From: Kiritimatiellia bacterium
GTDB lineage: Bacteria > Verrucomicrobiota > Kiritimatiellia > RFP12 > UBA1067
Direction of reading: 5' to 3'
Assembly: GCA_017628165.1 (NCBI GenBank)
Contig: JAGBZQ010000116.1
Coordinates: forward strand, 1-27,325
Length of the DNA stretch: 27,325 nt
Positions within the stretch are counted from its first letter, which is position 1, and every line of letters starts with the position of its first letter. A program made the translations under genes and the position numbers. Of the stretch, positions 1 through 8,303 are shown piece by piece. The notes below the pieces were generated by a model. The model was not told the DNA's origin. It saw only the letters and a program-made list of their open reading frames with translations, and ran no database searches.

Positions 1-1104
1 CGCAGCCTTGATGCGCCGAATATCGCATTCCTTCGTTCTCTCGGAATTGAATGTTTTCCAGACGATGGTTCGGGCGTAGATTCCTCAGTGGATGAGGTGA
101 TTGTTTCCACGGCGATAGAGGAGACAAACAAGGGTCTTCTTAAGGCGAAAGAGCTTGCCATTCCCGTCACGCATCGCGCGGCCGCACTTGCTTCGGTGCT
201 TAAGCCATACAAGCTTGTAGCCGTGGCAGGCACATGCGGAAAGTCCACCGTGACCGCGATGCTCGGTCATATCCTCGCAGACTGCGGCACCGATGCCATG
301 TGCGTCAACGGCGCTAATGTTCCGGGATGGGAGGGTGCCGTACGCTTCGGAAGAGGCGAATATGCCGTTGCGGAAGTGGACGAGAGCGATAAGTCCCTCG
401 TTGCCTTTAAGCCTTATGCCGCTATTATAACGAACGCATCAGCCGATCATTATTCAAAGGAGGAGATGGACGAAGTCTTTGACGCGTTCATTGAAGGCCT
501 CCCAGGTCCGCTTGTCGACGGCCGTAAAATAAGCGGCGAGGCGGATGTTTCGCTTCCGGGCAAACACAATCGCCACAATGCTTTTCTCGCGCTTGAGATG
601 GCCAAGGCTCTCGGATGCGACGAGGAGCGCGCACGTGCTGCGCTTCTTGATTTTCGTGGCGTAGAGCGGCGCCTCCAGAAGATTGGCGATGGAGTTTATG
701 ACGATTACGCACATAATCCGCAGAAGCTCGAAGCCATGTGGCGGACTCTTCAAGAGGCTTATCCTTCGGGCGTGTGTGCAGTCTGGCGCCCGCATGGATA
801 TGCGCCCTTGAGGAAGATGCTTGATGATTTGGCGGCGATGTTCTCCAGGGTTATACGAGATTGTGACAAGCTTCTTCTTCTTCCGGTCTACGATGCCGGC
901 GGTACGGCAGATCGCTCCGTGAATTCGGGGATGCTTGCGGAATTGATCCCTGAATCGAAAGTGATTCTCGTGGACGGGATTGATGGCGCCTACGAATGGA
1001 TGGCTTCAAACATCGGCTCATACGCTGCGTTCGCCACCTGTGGCGCTCGCGACACACAGCTCCCCGCACTTGCGCGGCGCATTGCGGCACTTCGCAAGAA
1101 ATGA
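1..1104 (+). CDS. MurC/Mpl-type Mur ligase, compact, 5' end cut by window edge
   Basis: The frame is open to base 1, so the true start lies outside the window; the first ATG/GTG-type codon inside is at 88. The visible 367 residues have the Mur ligase plan. The end of the N-terminal UDP-binding domain comes first, with a VSTAIEETN-like segment. A P-loop AGTCGKSTVTAML follows (about base 226), then VDESDKSL, ITNASADHY and a SLPGKHNRHNA segment that leads into the C-terminal domain with DDYAHNP and WRPHGY. The last two match MurC/Mpl (usually DYAHHP and FQPHRYSR). Such enzymes join an amino acid or peptide to UDP-MurNAc in the cytoplasm for peptidoglycan synthesis or recycling. Odd points: the P-loop reads GTCGKST instead of GTHGKTT, and the central domain is much shorter than usual between ADHY and GKHNRHN. 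I cannot decide between MurC and Mpl. ilvD follows after 27 bases. Confidence 0.8.
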   Translation, partial: RSLDAPNIAFLRSLGIECFPDDGSGVDSSVDEVIVSTAIEETNKGLLKAKELAIPVTHRAAALASVLKPYKLVAVAGTCGKSTVTAMLGHILADCGTDAMCVNGANVPGWEGAVRFGRGEYAVAEVDESDKSLVAFKPYAAIITNASADHYSKEEMDEVFDAFIEGLPGPLVDGRKISGEADVSLPGKHNRHNAFLALEMAKALGCDEERARAALLDFRGVERRLQKIGDGVYDDYAHNPQKLEAMWRTLQEAYPSGVCAVWRPHGYAPLRKMLDDLAAMFSRVIRDCDKLLLLPVYDAGGTADRSVNSGMLAELIPESKVILVDGIDGAYEWMASNIGSYAAFATCGARDTQLPALARRIAALRKK

Positions 1105-1131
1105 CAATTTAACAAAACGAAAGATAACATC

Positions 1132-2826
1132 ATGATTTCAGATCAAATCAAAAAAGGTAACGCCCGCGCTCCTCATAGAAGTCTTCTCTTTGCCACTGGT
1201 ATGAAGCGCAAGGATGTGAAGAAGCCGTTTATCGGCATCTGCAACAGCTACGAGAGTTTTGTCCCTGGGCACTGCCATCTCAACAAGGTGGGCGAGTTTT
1301 TGAAGAAGTGCATCGAGGAAGCTGGTGGAGTGGCCATGGAATTCAATACGATTGCCGTGTGTGACGGCATCGCGATGGGGCACTCCGGCATGAAGTATTC
1401 GCTTCCTTCGCGTGAGCTTATCGCCGATTCTGTAGAATCAATCGCGCGCGCCCATTGCTTTGATGCAATGATTTGCGTTCCTAACTGCGATAAGATCGTC
1501 CCCGGAATGCTCATAGGCGCGCTTCGCGTTAACATCCCCGTTATATTCGCCTCCGGCGGGCCGATGGCGCCTGGCAAGCATCCTGTCACGGGCAAAGACA
1601 CGGATCTTAACTCCGTTTTCGAGGCTGTGGGTGCAGAGTCTGTCGGCAAGATTTCCGCCAAGGAGTTGGAGAAGGTTGAGGAGACGAGCTGCCCCGGGTG
1701 CGGGAGCTGCTCCGGAATGTTTACCGCCAATTCCATGAACTGCCTTTATGAAGCGCTCGGTCTTGCGCTTCCCGGCAACGGAACGATTCTTGCAATCGAT
1801 CCGAAGAGGCAGGAGCTTTATCGTGCGGCGGCCAAGCGCATCGTGGCGATGGCCAAGAAGGGCGCGCCTCTGCCGAAGGATCTCGTGACGCAGGAGTCTC
1901 TTGACAACGCCCTTACTCTTGATATGGCGATGGGCGGATCAACGAATACCGTTCTTCACACCCTTGCAATCGCGCGCGAAGCCGGGGTGGAGTATTCTCT
2001 TGAGCGAATGAACGCGATATCCGCTGTCACGCCATATGTCTGCAAGGTGGCTCCTTCCGGTCATTATCATGTGGCTGATGTTGATCGTGCAGGCGGAGTT
2101 ATGGCGGTTTTGAAGCGCGTGGCTACGAGCGCATCTCCGGCTGGGAAGCCGTTTTACCTTCATCTTGATGCACAGAGCGTGACCGGCAAGAAGATCGGTC
2201 AGCTTATTAAGGCCGCCCGTATTTCCGATGATGATGTCATAAGGACTGTTGAAAACGCATACTCAAAGGATGGCGGGCTTGCAGTCCTTTGGGGAAATCT
2301 CGCGCTTGAAGGCTCTGTAGTCAAGAAGGGTGGCGTTGCGCCTTCGATGATGAAGTTTACCGGCAAAGCCATTTGCTTTGATTCGCAGGAAGAGGCTTGT
2401 GAGGGAATTCTCGGAGGCAAGGTCAAGCCTGGTCATGTGGTTGTAATCCGCTATGAGGGTCCAAAGGGCGGCCCAGGAATGCAGGAGATGCTTGCTCCTA
2501 CGTCCTACATAATCGGTCAGGGGCTTGGGGAGTCGGTGGCGCTCATCACCGACGGGCGCTTCTCCGGCGCCACGCACGGCGCATGCGTGGGGCATGTCTC
2601 TCCGGAAGCGGCCGAAGGCGGCCTCATAGGGCTTTTGAAGAACGGAGATGAAATCACGATTGATATTCCCTCCCGATCCATAAACGCAAATCTCACTAAA
2701 GCTGAAATCGCGCGCCGCGCCAAGACCGCCAAGCCTTGGAAGCCGCGCATCAAAGACGGGTGGCTTTCGCGCTATCAGCATTTTGTCGGCAACGCCTCGT
2801 CCGGTGCAAGCTTTAAACGTTCATAA
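1132..2826 (+). CDS. ilvD: Dihydroxy-acid dehydratase
   Basis: The protein has 564 residues, normal for IlvD. It dehydrates 2,3-dihydroxy-isovalerate and 2,3-dihydroxy-3-methylvalerate to the 2-keto acids in valine and isoleucine synthesis, in the cytoplasm. The three conserved iron-sulfur ligand cysteines are visible: Cys37 in GICNS, Cys119 in PNCDKIVPGM and Cys193 in CGSCSGM. The family segments TANSMNCL, MGGSTNTVLH and DGRFSGATHG are also present. The start ATG is preceded by GAAAGATAACATC, a weak ribosome binding site that resembles the one before purL. No other branched-chain amino acid gene is nearby, so it is not in an ilv operon here. No clear terminator follows; purL has its own promoter in the gap. 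Confidence 0.97.
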   Translation: MISDQIKKGNARAPHRSLLFATGMKRKDVKKPFIGICNSYESFVPGHCHLNKVGEFLKKCIEEAGGVAMEFNTIAVCDGIAMGHSGMKYSLPSRELIADSVESIARAHCFDAMICVPNCDKIVPGMLIGALRVNIPVIFASGGPMAPGKHPVTGKDTDLNSVFEAVGAESVGKISAKELEKVEETSCPGCGSCSGMFTANSMNCLYEALGLALPGNGTILAIDPKRQELYRAAAKRIVAMAKKGAPLPKDLVTQESLDNALTLDMAMGGSTNTVLHTLAIAREAGVEYSLERMNAISAVTPYVCKVAPSGHYHVADVDRAGGVMAVLKRVATSASPAGKPFYLHLDAQSVTGKKIGQLIKAARISDDDVIRTVENAYSKDGGLAVLWGNLALEGSVVKKGGVAPSMMKFTGKAICFDSQEEACEGILGGKVKPGHVVVIRYEGPKGGPGMQEMLAPTSYIIGQGLGESVALITDGRFSGATHGACVGHVSPEAAEGGLIGLLKNGDEITIDIPSRSINANLTKAEIARRAKTAKPWKPRIKDGWLSRYQHFVGNASSGASFKRS

Positions 2827-2854
2827 GGATAAGTTTTCAATAAGACTCTCTTTA

Positions 2855-2863
2855 TGGTATAAT
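2855..2863 (+). promoter_or_regulatory. Extended -10 promoter of purL
   Basis: TGGTATAAT is a perfect TATAAT box with the extended -10 TGG. A weak -35 candidate TTTCAA lies 17 bases upstream (2835-2840). Transcription would begin near 2870, giving a leader of about 38 bases to the purL ATG at 2908. The same TGGTATAAT string recurs before metX, fmt and glnA. Confidence 0.7.
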
Positions 2864-2907
2864 ATTTAAATTAAATTTTCAAAATTCTCCATCAAGAAAG
2901 ATATACT

Positions 2908-5900
2908 ATGATTCTTCTTAAAGGTTCCGAAGCGTTCTCTCCGTTTCGTATGGATGCTATCAAGGATGCCATTGCCAAGGCTGCGCCCAAACTTGGGCCT
3001 GTTGAGATTGACGCTCGCTGGGTATATGCAATTGAAATAGAGGGGGATGAATGCCCTAAAGGGGTTCTTGAGCGTGCTGCAGTCCTCCTGAACGCCGAGG
3101 GAGCGTGCGAAGGCGCGGACTTCTTTGTCACCCCTCGCAAAGGAACAATTTCTCCGTGGAGTACCAAGGCCACGGATATCTTCCGCAACTGTGATCTTAC
3201 GGGCATCAAGCGTGTTGAGCGCGGTATCGCCTTTAAGACTTCGAAGACGCTCCCGCAGGAATGCCTGGCTGCTCTCTATGACAAGATGACCGAGGGAGTC
3301 TATGCAGATATTTCCGATCTCTTTGTAGCCGGCGATCCCGCCCCAGGTAGGACGTTCGATGTTCTAGAGAAGGGTGTTGCCGCCATTCGCGAGGCTAACG
3401 ACGAGCTCGGCCTTGCCATTTCCGATCCGGAGATGGAATATCTTGCCAAGAGCTTTGCCGCGGCGGGGCGTAACCCCACGGACACGGAGCTTGTTATGTT
3501 CGGGCAGGTCAACTCCGAGCACTGCCGCCACAAAATCTTCGGCGCAGAGTTCATAATTGACGGCAAACGCCAGAAGAAGTCTCTCTTTGAGATGATTAAA
3601 AATACGCATACCAAGCGCCCCGAGGGCACGCTTTCCGCGTACAAGGACAATTCGTCAGTGATCGCCGGATTTCCCACAGATGTTTTCTCCATCAATCCCA
3701 AGACGAACTCCTATGCCTTCAAGAAGGATGATCTTGATCAGCTTATGAAGGTGGAGACGCACAACCATCCCACGGCGATCTCCCCATATCCTGGTGCGGC
3801 AACGGGCGTCGGCGGTGAAATTCGTGACGAATCGGCCACGGGTGCAGGCTCCTGCACAGGTGCCGGCATTTGCGGATTCATGGTTTCAAACCTCCGTATC
3901 CCCGGATATCCGCAGCCCTGGGAGCGTATCTTTGCAGATTTCCCATCGCGCCTCGCAACGCCTCTTCAGATCATGACCGAAGGTCCCATCGGAGGCGCGG
4001 CGTTTGGCAACGAGTTCGGCCGTCCGCAGCTCTGCGGTTTCTTCCGTACATACGAAGGAGAGATCGCCGGTGAGCTTAGAGGCTACCATAAGCCGATTAT
4101 GCTTGCTGGCGGCATGGGTACCATCCGCAACGGCCAGGTTCAGAAGAAGCCCGTTAAAGTCGGCTCGCTCATTGTTCAGATCGGCGGTCCTGCAATGCGC
4201 ATTGGTCTTGGCGGCGGTGCCGCAAGCTCGATGATGACCGGTACAAATTCTGAGGCTCTCGATTTCAATTCCGTACAGCGCGGCAACGCCGAAATGCAGC
4301 GCCGTTGCCAGGGCGTGATTGACGCCTGCGCAAGTCTCGGCAAGGCGAATCCCATTCTTTCCATTCACGACATCGGAGCGGGCGGACTTTCCAACGGCTG
4401 CCCCGAGCTTGTCGAGGCCACGGGCGGTAAGTTTTCGCTTCGCTCGATCCACAACGAAGAGAAGTCCATGAACCCGATGGAAATCTGGTGTTGCGAAGCG
4501 CAGGAGCGTTATGTGCTTGCGCTCAAGCCGGAGGCCCGCGGCTTCTTTGAAGATCTCTGCACACGCGAGCGCTGCCCGGTGGCGTTCATCGGCGTTGCAA
4601 CGGGCGACGGCCAGTTGATTCTCGAGGACGAGCATTTCGAGGATCGTCCGATCGATATGGATATCAAGGTTCTTCTCGGCAAGCCTCCGCGTATGGTGCG
4701 CGATGTCAAGCGTGTGAAGGCTAAGCGCATTCCTGCTACGTTTGAGGGCGTAAAGCCTCTTGATGCTTTGACGCGCATTCTTCATCTTCCTGCGGTTGCA
4801 GACAAGACGTTCCTTGTTTCTATTACAGACCGCACTGTCACAGGCCGAGTTGCGCGCGACCAAATGGTCGGCAAGTTCCAGCTTCCCGCCGCAGACTGCG
4901 CCGTCACAACGATGGGCTACAAGACTTTCAACGGCCAGGCGATGGCTACGGGCGAGCGTACGCCTGTGGCTCTTCTTGACGGCCCGGCATCCGGCCGCAT
5001 GGCTATTACCGAGGCTATTACGAATCTCGCCGCAGCCGATGTTGGTGATATCGGGCAGATCCGCCTCTCAGCCAACTGGATGGCGCCTTGCGGCGATCCC
5101 GGCGAGGATGCGATTCTCTATGATACCGTTCAGGAAGTCGGCATGAATTTCTGCCCGAAGCTTGGAGTTTCCATTCCTGTCGGCAAGGATTCCTGCTCAA
5201 TGCACACCACTTGGAACGACGCAGATGGCACCACGCGCAAGCAGGTAGCTCCGCTTTCGCTCGTGGTCTCTTCGTTCGCTCCTGTGAACGACGTGCGTCT
5301 TACGCTTACACCGGATTTTAAGCCAGGCGCTTCTAAGATCGTCTATGTGGATCTCGGCAACGGAGAACTTCCGCTTGGTGCGACTGCTCTTGCGCAGGTT
5401 TATTCGCAGCTCGGCAATACGCACGCCGATGCGGACGCCGCTACGCTAAAATGTTTCTTCAATGCGATGCAGAAGATAGTCCGCGAGAAGAAGGCCCTTG
5501 CCTATCACGATCGCAGCGACGGCGGCATTGCGGTAACACTCGCCGAGATGGCCATTACGGGCGGGCGCGGCATCAATGTCACGCTCCCTGACGGTGATGT
5601 TCTTGGACAGCTCTTCACCGAGCAGCCTGGCGCCGCTCTTCAGGTGGCGGACGATAATCTTGCTGATGTGCTTGCCGTCTTCAAGTCTGCCCGAGTTCCC
5701 GCCGTTGTTATCGGCGAAGTTGACGATACGCGCGATTTCGTGGTGTCAGTCGGCTCGCGCCTTGCGATCAAGACAGATCTTACGTACCTGCGCCGCGCAT
5801 GGAGTGAGACGACCTACCGCATGCAGGCTCTGCGCGATAATCCCGTCTGCGCCAAGGAGGAATATGATAACGCTCTTGACGAGCAGGATCCCGGCCTTAC

Positions 5901-6714
5901 GTTCACTCTCACGTACAATCCTGACGACAAGTCATTCAAGCCCAAGGCTTCTCAAAAGCCAAGAATGTGCATCCTCCGCGAGCAGGGCGTTAATGGACAC
6001 ATTGAAATGGCGGCGGCTTTTGCGCTTGCCGGATTTGATTGTCAGGATGTCCACATGAGCGACCTGATTTCCGGCAAGGTGGATCTTGCTGATTTCAAGG
6101 GCCTTGTCGCGTGCGGCGGCTTCTCTTACGGCGACGTTCTTGGTGCCGGCTCCGGCTGGGCGCGTTCAATTCTCTTCAATGATCGCCTCAAAGGGATGTT
6201 CTCGAAGTTCTTCGCTCGTCCCGATACGTTCTCTCTTGGCGTGTGCAACGGCTGCCAGATGCTTTCGCAGCTTAAAGACATTATTCCAGGTGCAGAGGAA
6301 TGGCCCAAATTCGTGCGTAACGTCTCCGAGCAGTTTGAGGCGCGCTACGCCACGATTGAGATCGAGCCTTCGCCTTCCATCTTCTTCAAGGGTATGGAAG
6401 GCTCTCGCCTCCCGATTGCTGTGGCTCATGGTGAAGGCCGCGTCTGGACGGACGGATTTACGCCCGGTAAATGCGCTGCCCATTATGTTGACGGCCGCGG
6501 CAACGCCACCGAGCGCTATCCGTACAACCCGAACGGCTCAATCGGCGGTCAGACGGCGTTTACATCATCTGACGGCCGCGCCACAATCATGATGCCGCAT
6601 CCTGAACGCGGCTTTAGAGCATGCCAGCTGAGCTACAATCCGGGAGTTTTCGCGGAGAACGGTCCTTGGATGCGTATGTTCCAGAACGCTTATCGCTTCG
6701 CTACTCAGGGGTAA
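2908..6714 (+). CDS. purL: Phosphoribosylformylglycinamidine synthase, single-chain type
   Basis: At 1268 residues this is the long single-chain FGAM synthase known from gammaproteobacteria and eukaryotes, not the split PurS/PurQ/PurL form. It turns FGAR, glutamine and ATP into FGAM, the fourth step of purine synthesis. Domains in order are a PurS-like N-terminus (about 1-140), a linker, two PurM-like halves with VETHNHPTAISP and GVGGEIRDE, and a C-terminal glutamine amidotransferase from about residue 1020. The amidotransferase catalytic residues are visible: Cys1113 in LGVCNGCQ and His1231/Glu1233 in MPHPERGF. The start follows AAGAAAGATATACT, a weak binding site. ispF begins a few bases after the stop, so the two are probably co-transcribed. 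Confidence 0.97.
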   Translation: MILLKGSEAFSPFRMDAIKDAIAKAAPKLGPVEIDARWVYAIEIEGDECPKGVLERAAVLLNAEGACEGADFFVTPRKGTISPWSTKATDIFRNCDLTGIKRVERGIAFKTSKTLPQECLAALYDKMTEGVYADISDLFVAGDPAPGRTFDVLEKGVAAIREANDELGLAISDPEMEYLAKSFAAAGRNPTDTELVMFGQVNSEHCRHKIFGAEFIIDGKRQKKSLFEMIKNTHTKRPEGTLSAYKDNSSVIAGFPTDVFSINPKTNSYAFKKDDLDQLMKVETHNHPTAISPYPGAATGVGGEIRDESATGAGSCTGAGICGFMVSNLRIPGYPQPWERIFADFPSRLATPLQIMTEGPIGGAAFGNEFGRPQLCGFFRTYEGEIAGELRGYHKPIMLAGGMGTIRNGQVQKKPVKVGSLIVQIGGPAMRIGLGGGAASSMMTGTNSEALDFNSVQRGNAEMQRRCQGVIDACASLGKANPILSIHDIGAGGLSNGCPELVEATGGKFSLRSIHNEEKSMNPMEIWCCEAQERYVLALKPEARGFFEDLCTRERCPVAFIGVATGDGQLILEDEHFEDRPIDMDIKVLLGKPPRMVRDVKRVKAKRIPATFEGVKPLDALTRILHLPAVADKTFLVSITDRTVTGRVARDQMVGKFQLPAADCAVTTMGYKTFNGQAMATGERTPVALLDGPASGRMAITEAITNLAAADVGDIGQIRLSANWMAPCGDPGEDAILYDTVQEVGMNFCPKLGVSIPVGKDSCSMHTTWNDADGTTRKQVAPLSLVVSSFAPVNDVRLTLTPDFKPGASKIVYVDLGNGELPLGATALAQVYSQLGNTHADADAATLKCFFNAMQKIVREKKALAYHDRSDGGIAVTLAEMAITGGRGINVTLPDGDVLGQLFTEQPGAALQVADDNLADVLAVFKSARVPAVVIGEVDDTRDFVVSVGSRLAIKTDLTYLRRAWSETTYRMQALRDNPVCAKEEYDNALDEQDPGLTFTLTYNPDDKSFKPKASQKPRMCILREQGVNGHIEMAAAFALAGFDCQDVHMSDLISGKVDLADFKGLVACGGFSYGDVLGAGSGWARSILFNDRLKGMFSKFFARPDTFSLGVCNGCQMLSQLKDIIPGAEEWPKFVRNVSEQFEARYATIEIEPSPSIFFKGMEGSRLPIAVAHGEGRVWTDGFTPGKCAAHYVDGRGNATERYPYNPNGSIGGQTAFTSSDGRATIMMPHPERGFRACQLSYNPGVFAENGPWMRMFQNAYRFATQG

Positions 6715-6720
6715 GGCGTG

Positions 6721-7209
6721 ATGCGCGTCGGCTTCGGGTATGATTCACACCGTTTTGAGGAAGGGCGCAAGCTCATCCTCGGCGGAGTGGAGATTCCATA
6801 CGAAAAGGGCCTTAAGGGGCATTCTGACGCCGATGCGCTTATCCATGCGATAATCGACTCTCTCTTCGGTGCCGCCGCACTGGGGGATATCGGCTCCCAC
6901 TTTCCGGATACAGACGAGAAGTGGCACGGAGCTGATTCTGCAAAGCTTCTTGAATCTGCGGTTTGCGAGGTTCGTGGCGCTTTCTGGAGTATAGTCTATG
7001 TGGATGTCACCGTGATCTGCGAGCGTCCGAAGCTGCTGCCGCATATTCCTGCCATCAGAGAGCGCTTGGCGGAGATTCTTTTCCCGGGAGAGGCGGGCGG
7101 AGTTTCACGCATTTCCGTGAAAGGCAAGACGAACGAAAAGATGGACGATGTGGGAGCAGGCGCAGGCATAGAGGTCCATGCGGTCTCGTTGCTGAAAAGC
7201 AACAAATAG
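6721..7209 (+). CDS. ispF: 2-C-methyl-D-erythritol 2,4-cyclodiphosphate synthase
   Basis: The protein has 162 residues, the usual IspF length. It makes the cyclodiphosphate intermediate of the MEP isoprenoid pathway as a cytoplasmic trimer. The metal ligands Asp8 and His10 (GYDSH) and His42 (ALIHAI) are in place, and GHSDADAL, LGDIGSHFPDTD and the C-terminal KTNEKMDD...EVHAVSLL segments fit the family. I use ATG at 6721, because MRVGFGYDSH aligns with the standard N-terminus. A GTG directly before it (6718) is possible but adds only one residue. It lies six bases after purL. The last codons contain a perfect GTTGCT-GAAA-AGCAAC hairpin. Confidence 0.95.
   Translation: MRVGFGYDSHRFEEGRKLILGGVEIPYEKGLKGHSDADALIHAIIDSLFGAAALGDIGSHFPDTDEKWHGADSAKLLESAVCEVRGAFWSIVYVDVTVICERPKLLPHIPAIRERLAEILFPGEAGGVSRISVKGKTNEKMDDVGAGAGIEVHAVSLLKSNK
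7188..7203 (+). other. GAAA-tetraloop hairpin at the 3' end of ispF
   Basis: GTTGCT-GAAA-AGCAAC forms a perfect six-base stem with a GNRA loop, ending three bases before the ispF stop codon. A run of six T lies about 30 bases further on (7233-7238) but is not adjacent, so this is not a textbook terminator. It could be an mRNA 3'-end structure. Confidence 0.35.
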
Positions 7210-7236
7210 GCAGCATGCGGTGCGCTCCTTGATTTT

Positions 7237-7265
7237 TTGAAGCGAGCAAGTAAGTTTGTTATAAT
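7237..7265 (+). promoter_or_regulatory. Promoter upstream of the parvulin gene
   Basis: A TTGAAG -35 (7237-7242) and a perfect TATAAT -10 (7260-7265) are separated by exactly 17 bases, the standard spacing. It is the cleanest two-box promoter in the window. The leader to the ATG at 7321 is roughly 48 bases and ends with CGGAGTAAAAA, a good binding site. Confidence 0.75.
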
Positions 7266-7320
7266 ATGTAAAAATAAGACCAGCTAAAAATTTGGGCGGG
7301 TATTAACAACGGAGTAAAAA

Positions 7321-8211
7321 ATGAAGACAGCAAAAGTAAATGGTTTTGAAATCACAAAAGAGGCGGTAGGCTTTGAGCTTGATAGGCTTGTCAGGTTCTA
7401 CATGTCGCATGGTATGTCTATGGAGGAAGTAAGAAACAATCTTCCGCGCCTTCAGGAGAAGGCTCTTGATCAGGCGATCGGCGCGCGTCTTCTTTTAGAG
7501 CGCTCTACTCAGCTTGATATCGCGCTTTCCGGCGATGATATTGATGCAGAGGTCGTCAAGGTTGTTGAGCAGGTGGGCGGAGAGGAGAATTTCAAGAAGG
7601 CTCTCGCCGCGCAGAATATCACGGAAGAGGTTTTTCGCAAGGAGCTTGAGAAGGGTGCCCGCGTCAATAAGCTTGTTGAGCAAGCCTGCTCGAGTGTTGA
7701 GGAGCCTTCCGAGCAAGATGTTGCAGATTTCTACGAGGCGCATAAGGCAGAATATGTTACAGAAGCCAAGGTTCTCTGCCAGCATATTCTTGTAAAGGTT
7801 GAGCCTTCGTCCACTTCTGACGAAAAGTCTGCCGCATTTGAAAAGATATGCGCAATCCGCGAGCGCATTGTCGCAGGTGGAAATTTTGCCGAGGAGGCAA
7901 AGGTCCATTCAGACTGCCCCTCTGGGCGTGAGGGGGGATCTCTCGGCTGGTTTGGCCGTGGTATGATGGTTCCTGAGTTTGACAAGGCCGCGTTTGAGAT
8001 GAAGAAGGGTGATGTCTCAGGTGTTGTCACTACGCAATTTGGCTATCACATTATCTACAAGGCTGATGAGCAGCCGAGCGTTGCGCAGACGCTTGTGGAT
8101 GTGCATGACCAGATCAAGGATTTGATTCGCCACGAGGCGCGCGGCAAGGCTGTAGATGCTTTTGTGGCGGAGCTTCGCGAGAAGGCCGAGATTGAGTTTA
8201 CGGGAGAGTGA
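7321..8211 (+). CDS. Parvulin-type peptidyl-prolyl isomerase, no signal peptide
   Basis: The protein has 296 residues. An alpha-helical N-terminal chaperone-like region (about 1-130, SurA/PrsA N-terminal type) is followed by a parvulin domain (about 145-250). Visible family signatures are QHILVKV, FAEEAKVHSDCPSGREGGSLGWFGRGMMVPEFD (read in pieces) and FGYHIIY. It should catalyse cis-trans isomerisation of prolyl bonds and assist folding. Most relatives (PrsA, SurA, PpiD) are exported. This one starts MKTAKVNGFEITKE with no hydrophobic segment or lipobox, so it looks cytoplasmic unless the start is wrong. The ATG has a GGAG site five to nine bases upstream and a good promoter. The TGA stop is the first three bases of a heptamer repeat array. 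Confidence 0.88.
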   Translation: MKTAKVNGFEITKEAVGFELDRLVRFYMSHGMSMEEVRNNLPRLQEKALDQAIGARLLLERSTQLDIALSGDDIDAEVVKVVEQVGGEENFKKALAAQNITEEVFRKELEKGARVNKLVEQACSSVEEPSEQDVADFYEAHKAEYVTEAKVLCQHILVKVEPSSTSDEKSAAFEKICAIRERIVAGGNFAEEAKVHSDCPSGREGGSLGWFGRGMMVPEFDKAAFEMKKGDVSGVVTTQFGYHIIYKADEQPSVAQTLVDVHDQIKDLIRHEARGKAVDAFVAELREKAEIEFTGE

Positions 8212-8285
8212 TTAGTGATTAGTCGTTAGTCGATGGTGATTAGTCATTAGTCGTTAGTGGATAGGGGTTAGTGGGTAGTGAATAA
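8209..8285. repeat. Degenerate heptamer repeat array, 11 units (TNRTTAG)
   Basis: Starting at the stop codon of the parvulin gene, the DNA reads in consecutive 7-base units: TGATTAG, TGATTAG, TCGTTAG, TCGATGG, TGATTAG, TCATTAG, TCGTTAG, TGGATAG, GGGTTAG, TGGGTAG, TGAATAA. Because 7 is not a multiple of 3, successive TAGs put stops in all three frames, and the complement (CTAA) does so on the other strand. The array fills nearly the whole gap to the next gene. It resembles the short tandem heptamers known from some cyanobacterial genomes, but no relationship is shown. Confidence 0.85.
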
Positions 8286-8303
8286 ATGTGAAATGAGGTA
8301 GAA

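Noticed and set aside
3886..4863. 325-residue minus-strand frame inside purL
   Set aside because: The plus strand encodes conserved PurL core motifs throughout. The minus translation shows no family features.
8209..8285. Heptamer array as a CRISPR or as a coding micro-gene
   Set aside because: Units are 7 bases without spacers, so it is not a CRISPR. Stops rotate through all frames, so nothing can be translated across it.
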